Part shown: positions 8,139 through 15,073 of the stretch, in pieces
Layout: each line of letters opens with the position of its first letter
How positions within the stretch are numbered: position 1 is the first letter of the stretch
Assembly (NCBI GenBank): GCA_031553195.1
Contig: JAVBLV010000067.1
Coordinates: 1 to 27,523, forward strand
DNA: 27,523 bases
Source of the DNA: JAVBLV01 sp031553195
GTDB taxonomy: Bacteria; Bacteroidota; Bacteroidia; Bacteroidales; P3
Reading direction: 5' to 3'
Program-made: the position numbers and the translations under genes
The notes under the pieces: generated by a model
What the model was told of the DNA's origin: nothing
Databases searched by the model: none
The model's input: the letters and a program-made list of their open reading frames with translations, nothing else

Positions 8139-8146
8139 CAAAGGTA
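8139..8146 (-). promoter_or_regulatory. Putative -7 promoter box (TACCTTTG) for the glycosyltransferase operon
   Basis: The minus strand reads TACCTTTG, an exact TAnnTTTG match, with a TTG 18 bases further upstream as a possible -33 element. The expected transcript start is about 8132, about 35 bases before the GTG start codon. Confidence 0.65.
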
Positions 8147-8172
8147 CATTATTTTTATGATTAACAATAACG

Positions 8173-8325
8173 GGTTAAAATTTTAAGGAAAAGATCTTGA
8201 TGGATAAAAATAGCTATTTTTACAGACGGGATTCTTCAAGAATAACGCTCTATCCAGTAAAAATTCTAGTAAGAAAAAGCGTTTTAAACACAGATGCTTA
8301 ATGTAAAGATTTTTGAATAGTTACT
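8173..8325 (-). repeat. MITE-like repeat copy C, diverged and inverted
   Basis: This shares GATAAAAATAGC, ACAGACGGG, TTCAAGAATA and TAAAAATTC in the same order and spacing as copy D, with a small deletion before ACGCTC. Its ends (GGTTAAAATTTTAAGG and GTAAAGATTTTTGAATAGTT) are degraded versions of the terminal repeats. It is the oldest-looking of the four copies. Confidence 0.6.
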
Positions 8326-8705
8326 TAGAATAAATTAAAAATTTAATACATTTTGCATTTTGAACAGAATATGTTTCTTTGATAAAATATGAATGAAAAA
8401 TTACTTTCATTGAATTATTATTATCTGATTTTGTTATGTTTATGATAAGAAATAGCAATCATAGTAAAATAAATTTCAAAAGAGGGGTAGGGTCTCGCAA
8501 AAGTCAGGTGTCTTATTTTATCTTCCCCTAATGGGAAGCATGATTATGTGTCGAAACTTATTTTAGAGGTTGCGAGCGAGAAACTATCTTTCTGCTATTT
8601 GATAATTATCAGGATACGGTAATAATTTTTACAGAATGTAGTTATTATGGAGATATTATTATTTATAAATTTTCTCGCATCATCTTAAATTTAGAATATA
8701 GTTTG

Positions 8706-9692
8706 ATGGAAATACCTTACGAACTACTTATTAAATATTGTAGAAAACAAACTTCGCCCGAGGAAAACCAATGGGTCGAAGAATGGCTTAAGGGGCGCGA
8801 CAATTATTCCCTGTTTCTTGAGTTAAAAAAAGAATGGATTTTTATTGACGATGCATCGGTTGCTATTCCTGATAAACAGTTGGTTTGGGAAAAAATACAA
8901 GCGAAAATAGCTTTACAGAGAAATAAAGCCAGACGTTTAAAATTCTACAAAGTAATGGCGGCCGCTTCCGTTGCATTAGTGATTGCGGCGGTTTCCTCTT
9001 TCCTTTATTTTTATTCCGAACCGGAGAAGCAAGATTTTGCAAATCAGTACACGACAATCCGGACAAAAGAAAATGAAAAGAAAAAAGTGAAATTGTCGGA
9101 TGGAACTTTCATTTGGTTGAATTCAAAATCCACGTTAGCAATAAGCAAAAAATATAATATAGACAAACGGGAAGTTAATGCAAGCGGAGAACTCTTTTTT
9201 GATGTTATGCCTTCAGGTAAAAAATTCATCATCAATGCGGATAAAATAAAGATAGAGGTCTTAGGCACTTCTTTTAATTTTAGGGCAATTGCCAGTGAGA
9301 ATATTGAAATATCGTTAAAAGAGGGGAAAATAGCCGTTCTTAATGTGAAAGAGAATAAACAACTTTTTATAATGGGACCCTCTCAACATGCCATTATCAA
9401 TACGGAAGATCTAAATCACACATTGGAAAAGGAGAATACGTCGGTATCGAATATCTGGATAGGAAAGAGTCTACAGATGTATAACGAGCCTTTAAGTAGT
9501 ATTATTGATAAATTGGAGGCTTGGTACGGAGTTGAGATCAGCTATACGGGACTTGACTCAGGTAAACGCTACACATTTTATTTGGAAAAGGAAAGTTTTC
9601 AAGAATTTTTAGAGCTTTTCTCGGCAGTAACTCCTGTTCATTACACAGTAAAGGGTAAAAAAGTACATATAGAAGCCGCCCATGCCAATTAA
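8706..9692 (+). CDS. FecR-family anti-sigma factor
   Basis: This 328-residue protein has the standard Bacteroidetes FecR layout. The N-terminal cytoplasmic part (1-80, with EEWLKGRDNYSLFLELKKEW) binds the sigma factor. One membrane helix lies at about 82-103. The periplasmic FecR domain spans about 115-215 (KLSDGTFIWLNSKSTL, GELFFDV, KIEVLGTSFNFRA, SLKEGKIAVLN). A C-terminal DUF4974-like domain begins at about 255 (LQMYNEPLSSIIDKLEAWYGVEI). It should hold an ECF sigma factor inactive until signalled from an outer-membrane partner with an STN domain. That partner is encoded directly downstream with an 11-base overlap. The frame opens at a TTG at 8703, but the adjacent ATG at 8706 is the better start. 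Its cognate sigma factor is probably the one at 12034. Confidence 0.92.
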   Translation: MEIPYELLIKYCRKQTSPEENQWVEEWLKGRDNYSLFLELKKEWIFIDDASVAIPDKQLVWEKIQAKIALQRNKARRLKFYKVMAAASVALVIAAVSSFLYFYSEPEKQDFANQYTTIRTKENEKKKVKLSDGTFIWLNSKSTLAISKKYNIDKREVNASGELFFDVMPSGKKFIINADKIKIEVLGTSFNFRAIASENIEISLKEGKIAVLNVKENKQLFIMGPSQHAIINTEDLNHTLEKENTSVSNIWIGKSLQMYNEPLSSIIDKLEAWYGVEISYTGLDSGKRYTFYLEKESFQEFLELFSAVTPVHYTVKGKKVHIEAAHAN

Positions 9693-11010
9693 GAAAGGAA
9701 TAAGTGTTGTGGAAGCGAAGAAGAGATCCTTATTATTGATCGCATTTTTATGTTTGGCATTTTCATCCTATACCCAAATAAGCATACAATACAGGGGTAC
9801 TTTAAAAGGATTGTTTTCTACCGTTCAGAATCAATATGGATATAAATTTGTGTATAGTAATGATGAAATAAACGACGGGCAGCAGGTTACAATTAATGTT
9901 AAAAATTCGACGATAGAAACGGTACTGAACGAAATTGCAAAAGAAAAAAAAATATCATTCAGGATTATAAATAAGCAAGTAATCGTAAAACAAAATAAAA
10001 AAGAAGAAGAAAAACCCGCCGATCGGAAAACAGATATACCGGCTGCTTTACCTAAGATGCAGGATATAAAAACATCATCGAAACCGCCTCTTGCTCAATC
10101 TCAAAAATCAGTCGAGGATAGTCTTTATAAAATAAAACAAAATTCTGAAGATAAGACGAGTAATATAACTGTGAAAAAAAATATGATAGCTCAGTCTCCG
10201 ATAAGCGCATCGGGTAAAGAAGAAATAAAAGAGACCGTTTTACCGCCGGATCAAGAAAAGACGGTAGAGGTTGCCGATACATTAGTTGTCGACAGTTCTC
10301 GCTTTGGGGCAGAAAAGACAGGAAAAGATACGACTTTAATTTTAGGACAGACAGAATCCAGGATAACATCAGATACTTCGATTTTCAATTCCCAACAAAA
10401 CCAAATATCTGATAAAGATTTGAAATCAAAGAATTCTGTTCCAACTTCCGGACAAACAAAACTGGAAAAAAAGACAAATGAAGATCAGAAAGAAAATTTG
10501 TTCAGAATCTCGACGTCGGGTAATAATGTTTATGAGTTTACTTTACAGAATAATCTTTTGTATGATGTAATATTGACGCCGAATTTAGGCGTGGAATGCA
10601 AAATAAACGAAACGTGGGGAATAAGCGTCAGCGGACTTTGGACGCATATTAAATGGGATAATAGCAATAAAACGTACCGCATATGGTCGGTAAGTCCCGA
10701 AGGTCGTTTTTACTTCCCCGAAAATAGACGCTTTTATTTGGGCGCCATGTTTCATATAGGCCAGTTAAATCTGAAATTAAGTAATCCCGGATATCAGGGA
10801 GACTTTGTAGGCGGCGGTTTGACGGGAGGATATATGTTGCGTTTGGGTGATCGTTTTATGTTGGATTTCGGAATAGGATTAGGATATACTTATTTAAAAT
10901 ATGATTCTTATGACTACATAGATGGAGTAAATATAAAAAATGAATCAGGTTTTAAAAACTTTATTGGTCCCACAAAAGTGGGAATAACTTTAAATTTTAA
11001 AATAAAATAG
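9682..11010 (+). CDS. STN domain - linker - DUF3575-like outer-membrane barrel protein
   Basis: This 442-residue protein has a signal peptide (RSLLLIAFLCLAFSSYTQ, cleavage near residue 32). An STN (secretin/TonB short N-terminal) domain spans about 35-103, with FVYSNDEINDGQQVTINVKN and a sequence like that of TonB transducers. A polar Ser/Thr/Lys/Gln-rich linker of about 180 residues (104-283) follows. The C-terminal part (284-442) looks like an eight-strand barrel of the DUF3575 type: NNLLYDVILTPNLGVE, SPEGRFYF, FYLGAMFHIGQLN and a terminal strand ending in FKIK. The STN domain normally contacts the FecR periplasmic domain, and fecR lies upstream with an 11-base overlap. I infer an outer-membrane sensor in which this barrel replaces the usual transporter. 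STN is confident, DUF3575 likely, function inferred. Confidence 0.8.
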   Translation: MPIKKGISVVEAKKRSLLLIAFLCLAFSSYTQISIQYRGTLKGLFSTVQNQYGYKFVYSNDEINDGQQVTINVKNSTIETVLNEIAKEKKISFRIINKQVIVKQNKKEEEKPADRKTDIPAALPKMQDIKTSSKPPLAQSQKSVEDSLYKIKQNSEDKTSNITVKKNMIAQSPISASGKEEIKETVLPPDQEKTVEVADTLVVDSSRFGAEKTGKDTTLILGQTESRITSDTSIFNSQQNQISDKDLKSKNSVPTSGQTKLEKKTNEDQKENLFRISTSGNNVYEFTLQNNLLYDVILTPNLGVECKINETWGISVSGLWTHIKWDNSNKTYRIWSVSPEGRFYFPENRRFYLGAMFHIGQLNLKLSNPGYQGDFVGGGLTGGYMLRLGDRFMLDFGIGLGYTYLKYDSYDYIDGVNIKNESGFKNFIGPTKVGITLNFKIK

Positions 11011-11033
11011 TTGATAAAAGCATGTTCATTTTA

Positions 11034-11100
11034 TTATAAGTCAGGGCGTGACTTAAAGTCGCGCCCTGACTAGATTATCGAATAAAAAATATACACATGA
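11034..11100 (+). repeat. Hairpin repeat family, copy 1
   Basis: This stretch starts TTATAAGTCAGGGCG, contains a long hairpin, and ends AATAAAAAATATACACATGA. A related stretch occurs at 14749-14815 with the same order (ATTATAAGTCAGGGCG, decayed hairpin, AATAAAAAAATAAACGCATGA). In this copy the closing ATGA supplies the start codon of the downstream lipoprotein gene. Confidence 0.6.
11040..11070 (+). terminator. Strong intercistronic hairpin
   Basis: GTCAGGGCGTGACT pairs with AGTCGCGCCCTGAC: a 14-bp stem with one G-T pair and a three-base loop. No T run follows, so it may be an mRNA-stabilising or attenuating stem, or part of a mobile repeat, rather than a full terminator. Confidence 0.6.
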
Positions 11101-11963
11101 AAATATTCAAATATGTTATTATACCATTTGTCGCTTTATTTGTTATTTCTTGCGTAAAGGAAACGCTTTATGATCCTGTTCCGGTTACTCCTGTTCCGGA
11201 GGAAAATCCGCAGGTTGACGACGATTCTCTGAGGTGTAAAGTCATTATTTATATTGATTGGGAAGGATTGGAAGGAAAGAGTGATGTAGGCTCCTTTAAA
11301 GTTAGAATAGGAGACGAGAGCGCGGAGTTGGCAGTGGGAGAACAACCGGATACATTTTTTGTAAAACCTGGAGCTTATGATGTATATGTTCATAATACTC
11401 CTTCAGGCATAGTTTTTAATAATGGAATAGCGAGCATGAGCGTTGACGGGGATGGGGATATTGTAGCCAAGCAATTGAATCCTCTTTTCTCAGGCTCTAT
11501 GGATGTTGCCGCAACCTTCGACATGATTAGCCAAGTAAGCGTTAAGCCGGTACTGTGTATGCGTGAATTGGATATTTTGATGTTGGATGTATTTGATTCG
11601 CCTGAATTGGTATCGGTTGAGTTGAGTAATGTGGCCAAATCATTTAACATGAAAACAGAAAAAGTAGAAAATGTGGGAACAAATTTAAAGATAGTTGATA
11701 ACATAGGGGATAGTATATCTCATGTTCATAATTTGTTTGGTTTTGTTAGCGGTACCCAAATACTGTCATTTCATTTTACTTTTCCGTGGGATGCTGCAGG
11801 AAAAAAGGGACGCATTGATATTGGCCAGCATTTTTCAGATTTCAATGACAATAGGAATTACACAAAATTTGTAGAGATCAATTACAATGACCTGATTTTC
11901 GATTCTTCAAAACAAGGCAAAAAACGTCTGATGAATAAGAATATTAAAAATTCCAAGTATTGA
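11097..11963 (+). CDS. Putative surface lipoprotein, fimbrial-anchor-like (FimB/Mfa2 or DUF5119-like)
   Basis: This 288-residue protein has a lipoprotein signal peptide ending in VISC (lipidated Cys about residue 19). A Pro/acidic spacer (DPVPVTPVPEENPQ) follows, then a beta-rich domain starting with VIIYIDWEG. The pattern of a CxxE/L spacer, a V-x-IDW strand, FFVKPGAYDVYVHNTPSG and a second half with PVLCMRELDILMLDV and LFGFVSGTQ resembles fimbrial anchor/minor-subunit lipoproteins that accompany DUF3575 proteins in Bacteroides fimbrial loci. No fimbrillin gene is present in the window. It is on the same strand as the STN-barrel gene (86-base gap with a hairpin) and the sigma gene (70 bases to the ATG), so it probably belongs to the signalling locus. 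Family assignment is tentative. Confidence 0.55.
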   Translation: MKIFKYVIIPFVALFVISCVKETLYDPVPVTPVPEENPQVDDDSLRCKVIIYIDWEGLEGKSDVGSFKVRIGDESAELAVGEQPDTFFVKPGAYDVYVHNTPSGIVFNNGIASMSVDGDGDIVAKQLNPLFSGSMDVAATFDMISQVSVKPVLCMRELDILMLDVFDSPELVSVELSNVAKSFNMKTEKVENVGTNLKIVDNIGDSISHVHNLFGFVSGTQILSFHFTFPWDAAGKKGRIDIGQHFSDFNDNRNYTKFVEINYNDLIFDSSKQGKKRLMNKNIKNSKY

Positions 11964-12033
11964 ATTTTTCCGTAGGGAAAAAAATGAATAAATTCTATGT
12001 ACGGAAAATTGAGTATACGCATTGCAGGCATCT

Positions 12034-12573
12034 ATGGAAAATAATACTACTACTGTTCTAAGTTATAAAATAGACGAGCGTAATTTTCAGGATATATTTG
12101 AATCCTATTTTGATCCGTTATGTCGCTTCTTGAATTTGTATTCCAAGGATATAAATATTATCGAAGACATTGTACAGGAAATATTTTATAATTTATGGGT
12201 AAATCGGGATTTTTTGCAAATTAAGCATTTGAAGTCTTATTTATATGCCTCGGCCCGCAACCGGATTCTGAATCACATACGTAACGAAAAATTACATACT
12301 TCTATTCTCAATACCTACATGATGGAGGAAAAAGAATTACAGGAAGCTTATGAATGCGTGGATAAAGAGGAATTCGACCGTAAATTGGGACAAGCTATTG
12401 AAGGACTTCCCGTAAAATGTAAAAAAGTGTTCTTGTTAAGCAGATATAGCAAAATGACATATAAAGAAATTGCCGAAAAAGAAGGTATTTCTGAAAAAAT
12501 GGTGGGAAAACACATTGCGTCGGCATTAAAAAAAATCAAAGATAATATGAAAAATGTGTTTATTCTTTTTTAA
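12034..12573 (+). CDS. ECF sigma factor (Bacteroidetes type, FecI-like)
   Basis: This 179-residue sigma-70 family protein has only regions 2 and 4. Region 2 spans about 19-83 (FESYFDPLCRFLNLYS, IEDIVQEIFYNLWVNRD, LKSYLYASARNRILNHIRN) and region 4 about 121-170 (IEGLPVKCKKVFLLSRYSKMTYKEIAEKEGISEKMVGKHIASALKKI, a helix-turn-helix). The frame opens at TTG 12022, but ATG 12034 gives the normal N-terminus. It directs RNA polymerase to target promoters when released by its FecR-type anti-sigma factor, presumably the one encoded at 8706. The gene order is unusual: the sigma gene is last, about 2.3 kb after fecR, instead of first. No exact housekeeping promoter box is visible before it. Confidence 0.93.
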   Translation: MENNTTTVLSYKIDERNFQDIFESYFDPLCRFLNLYSKDINIIEDIVQEIFYNLWVNRDFLQIKHLKSYLYASARNRILNHIRNEKLHTSILNTYMMEEKELQEAYECVDKEEFDRKLGQAIEGLPVKCKKVFLLSRYSKMTYKEIAEKEGISEKMVGKHIASALKKIKDNMKNVFILF

Positions 12574-12741
12574 CGCCTGATTGTTTGATGAATAAGGCAA
12601 ACCCCTTGATAGCTATATTATTCCTTTTAAGATATTTTCAGCAGTGTTTTTTAAGTAAAAGACCTGGCAAATGAAGGTTGTATTATTTATTTGATTTTTA
12701 AATGAATAAAATCTTTCTTCAAGACATTTTCTTTTATTGCG

Positions 12742-12749
12742 TAAATTTG
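12742..12749 (+). promoter_or_regulatory. Putative -7 promoter box (TAAATTTG) for nadC
   Basis: An exact TAnnTTTG match 37 bases before the nadC ATG. The -33 position is T-rich (TCTTTCTTC) rather than TTTG. Expected transcript start about 12755. Confidence 0.55.
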
Positions 12750-12786
12750 CATTTTTCTACCCCTAAAACTATAAAGAAGCAAATTA

Positions 12787-13623
12787 ATGGATATTGATGA
12801 AATAATAAAAAAAGCCATTGAGGAGGATCTTGGAGAAGGAGACCATACTTCGCTGGCTTGCATTCCCTGCAATGCCGTAAATAAAGCGCAATTGGTTGCG
12901 AAGCAAGACGGAATACTTTGCGGGATAGACATTGCCCGCAAGGTGTATGTAAAAATCGACAAAAATGTGTTATTTACAGCTTTAAAGTCCGATGGCGATA
13001 AGATTAAGGCAGGAGATGTTGTTTTTACTGTTGAAGGTTCTTCTATTTCAATACTCTCTGGTGAACGCACGGCTTTGAATTTTATGCAACGGATGAGCGG
13101 AATAGCTACTTATACCCATACTTTGGTTGCTTTATTGTCGGGAACGCAAGTTAAACTGTTGGATACCCGTAAGACAACGCCTAATTTACGTCGGTTGGAA
13201 AAGTATGCCGTATCGATTGGCGGCGCCGAAAATCACCGGTTTGGATTGTATGATATGATCATGATTAAAGATAATCATATCGATTTTGCAGGAGGAATTT
13301 CGCAGGCCATTGATAATGTGCATCATTATTTAGAAAAAAATAAAAATGACCTGAAAATTGAAATTGAAGTCAGGAACTTTGAAGAACTTTCGCAAGTATT
13401 GGAACATGGGGGCGTTCACAGAATCATGTTGGATAATTTTTCTCCTTCAGATTTGAAAACGGCGGTCGATATAATTGGAAAACGTTTTGAAACCGAGGCT
13501 TCGGGAGGCATTACCCAAGAATTGCTTCCTGCTTATGCTCAAACAGGGGTCGACTACATTTCTGTAGGCGCTCTGACTCATCAAATTAAAAGTTTAGATT
13601 TGAGTTTGGTCGCATGCAAATAA
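12787..13623 (+). CDS. nadC: Nicotinate-nucleotide pyrophosphorylase (quinolinate phosphoribosyltransferase)
   Basis: This 278-residue cytoplasmic enzyme of de novo NAD synthesis converts quinolinate and PRPP to nicotinate mononucleotide, CO2 and PPi. Family hallmarks are all present: EEDLGEGDHTS at the N-terminus, GERTALNFMQRMSGIAT, LDTRKTTPNLRRLEKYAV, GGAENHRFGLYDMIMIKDNHI, EIEVRNFEE, IMLDNFSP and the phosphate-binding EASGGIT followed by YISVGALTH. Length is normal. The ATG follows a likely promoter. Its last codons overlap the start of the YihY-family gene by 10 bases, so the two are translationally coupled. nadA and nadB are not in the window. Confidence 0.96.
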   Translation: MDIDEIIKKAIEEDLGEGDHTSLACIPCNAVNKAQLVAKQDGILCGIDIARKVYVKIDKNVLFTALKSDGDKIKAGDVVFTVEGSSISILSGERTALNFMQRMSGIATYTHTLVALLSGTQVKLLDTRKTTPNLRRLEKYAVSIGGAENHRFGLYDMIMIKDNHIDFAGGISQAIDNVHHYLEKNKNDLKIEIEVRNFEELSQVLEHGGVHRIMLDNFSPSDLKTAVDIIGKRFETEASGGITQELLPAYAQTGVDYISVGALTHQIKSLDLSLVACK

Positions 13624-14609
13624 AAGAAACCATAGCGAAATATAGGCGAAAACTATTATATTGGAGGCCTGTTCGTAAGACATTATATGTTTCGAGAAGA
13701 ATTGTCCTGCCCGGTTTTCAAGGGATTTCATTATATAATGTAATGGAATTTTTTATCAAAGGATTGATGCACGGCGCTATTACGCAACGTGCCGCGGCTT
13801 TGTCTTTTTCTTTTTTCCTGGCTTTGTTCCCTACCATACTTTTTTTCTTTACGTTAATTCCGTATTTGCCTATTGATCATCTTCAATCGCAGATTTACGA
13901 AAATCTTTCCGTTATAGTGCCCGATGCGGTATATTCTACGGTGCGCGATACTATCGACGGAATTATGTTAAAGAAACACAATAGTTTATTGTCGTTCGGT
14001 TTTTTAGCGGCTTTATTTTTTTCTACCAATGGTATGGATGCAATTATCAAAGCGTTTAATCAAACGACTCATGCCTTTGAAACGAGAAAATTCTTTAAAC
14101 GCAAGTTAATATGTCTTATGTTAGTGCTGATTACCGCCTTATTGGTGATTGTGACGCTTTCATTTTTAATGGGCTATAATTCCGTATTGTCTTATTTTGT
14201 TAGAATAGGCATGTTAGCCAACAGTTTTGTATACTATCTTCTTTTAGGGGGAAAATGGTTGTTCCTTCTCCTACTTACATTTCTAACGATTTCAAGTATT
14301 TATTACTTTGCCCCTGCAAATAAAAAAAATTTCAGGTTTGTTTCCGTTGGTTCTATTCTTACTACATTCCTGTTTATGGTATTATCGATAGGATTTAATA
14401 TTTATATCGATAATTTTTCCCGCTACAATGCATTATACGGATCTATAGGAACATTGCTTATTATTTTGTTATGGATTTATTTTAACGCTATTATTATGTT
14501 GATAGGATTCGAATTAAATGCCAGTATTGCAGGTTATAAATCTCAAATATCGTCAACATTAAGCCATGATAAATCCGGTAAATCTTCGGATTTAGATTTG
14601 GAAAATTAA
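13614..14609 (+). CDS. YihY/UPF0761 (BrkB) family inner-membrane protein
   Basis: This 331-residue polytopic protein has about six membrane helices. The conserved family core is seen in ITQRAAALSFSFFLALFPTILFFFTLIPYLP, the amphipathic stretch AVYSTVRDTIDGIM, the NGMDAIIKAFNQTTH segment that typifies the family, and the last helices LYGSIGTLLIILLWIYFNAIIMLIGFELNA. The family was once called ribonuclease BN, but that activity belongs to another protein and its real function is unsettled (possibly transport). The start codon overlaps nadC by 10 bases, so it is coexpressed. The C-terminal tail is short and polar. Confidence 0.9.
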   Translation: MQIKETIAKYRRKLLYWRPVRKTLYVSRRIVLPGFQGISLYNVMEFFIKGLMHGAITQRAAALSFSFFLALFPTILFFFTLIPYLPIDHLQSQIYENLSVIVPDAVYSTVRDTIDGIMLKKHNSLLSFGFLAALFFSTNGMDAIIKAFNQTTHAFETRKFFKRKLICLMLVLITALLVIVTLSFLMGYNSVLSYFVRIGMLANSFVYYLLLGGKWLFLLLLTFLTISSIYYFAPANKKNFRFVSVGSILTTFLFMVLSIGFNIYIDNFSRYNALYGSIGTLLIILLWIYFNAIIMLIGFELNASIAGYKSQISSTLSHDKSGKSSDLDLEN

Positions 14610-14716
14610 AATAATGATTTGTAAATAATTGAATTTTATGTGTTTGTGAATAATAATACTGCTTGAAAATGTTTCCTGTGTAGAATCATTTACAGGATAA
14701 AATCAAACTTTATCCT

Positions 14717-14724
14717 TATCTTTG
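14717..14724 (+). promoter_or_regulatory. Putative -7 promoter box (TATCTTTG) for aroK
   Basis: An exact TAnnTTTG match. The nearest T-rich -33 candidate (TTTA at 14689-14692) is 24 bases away, so the upstream element is weak. Expected transcript start about 14730. Confidence 0.45.
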
Positions 14725-14748
14725 TTGGGGTTTCCTCATAAAATGATT

Positions 14749-14815
14749 ATAAGTCAGGGCGCGACTCTAAGTTACGCCTAGACCAGACTACCAAATAAAA
14801 AAATAAACGCATGAA
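14749..14815 (+). repeat. Hairpin repeat family, copy 2 (decayed)
   Basis: ATTATAAGTCAGGGCG and the trailing ACCAAATAAAAAAATAAACG match the stretch at 11034-11100. The central stem is damaged: GTCAGGGCGCGACT faces AGTTACGCCTAGAC. It is directly followed by, and slightly overlaps, a REP-like unit. Confidence 0.55.
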
Positions 14816-14960
14816 ATGGTCATGAGCCTTCGGCGCTCCAACGTGAATGATTAAAAGCTAGCGTTAGCCAAGTCTCCCAAACAAATAAGAAAATCCGATT
14901 AATCTCCCTTGCGGGGAGAACCAAAGAGGGGTGGGAGATTTAGAGGGGCTTATAAATTTT
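14805..14960 (+). repeat. REP-like intergenic element, unit 2 (with insertion)
   Basis: This has the same order of blocks as 5568-5676: ATGAAATGGTCATGAGCC, CGGCGCTCCAACG, TGAATGATTAAAAGC, GCGTTAGCCAAGTCTCCC. It then carries about 55 extra bases with a second C-run/G-run hairpin (ATCTCCCTTGCGGGGAGA) before the common ending AGATTTAGAGGGGCTTATAA. Confidence 0.75.
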
Positions 14961-15066
14961 AAACGCATGAAATAGTCATGAGCCTTTGGCGCTCCAATGC
15001 GAATGATTAAAGGCATGCGTCAGCCAAGTCTCCCCTTGGGGGGAGATTCAGAGGGGCTTATAAATC
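14961..15066 (+). repeat. REP-like intergenic element, unit 3
   Basis: A tandem neighbour of unit 2, closely matching 5568-5676: ATGAAATAGTCATGAGCC, TTTGGCGCTCCAATGCG, AATGATTAAAGGC, GCGTCAGCCAAG, TCTCCCCTTGGGGGGAGA, AGAGGGGCTTATAAAT. It ends 8 bases before the aroK start codon. Confidence 0.8.
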
Positions 15067-15073
15067 TATACAT

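Larger units (their letters stand above)
8097..8705. other. Divergent intergenic region, GT operon / FecR locus
   Basis: This gap of about 600 bases holds the glycosyltransferase promoter and MITE-like copy C. From 8326 to 8705 there is AT-rich DNA with no gene. No exact TAnnTTTG box was found near the fecR start, so this locus may use a different (possibly ECF-type) promoter. Confidence 0.5.
14610..15073. other. Repeat-filled leader region upstream of aroK
   Basis: The gap holds a probable promoter (14717-14724), a decayed copy of the hairpin repeat (14749-14815) and two REP-like units (14805-15066) that run up to 8 bases before the aroK ATG. No open reading frame of note. If the promoter is used, the repeats are transcribed as a leader of about 340 bases. 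Confidence 0.6.

Noticed and set aside
12022..12033. TTG start for the ECF sigma factor
   Set aside because: The ATG four codons later gives a normal N-terminus; there is no signal favouring TTG.
13614..14609. Annotation of the YihY-family protein as ribonuclease BN
   Set aside because: That activity was later assigned to a different protein; this is a polytopic membrane protein without nuclease motifs.
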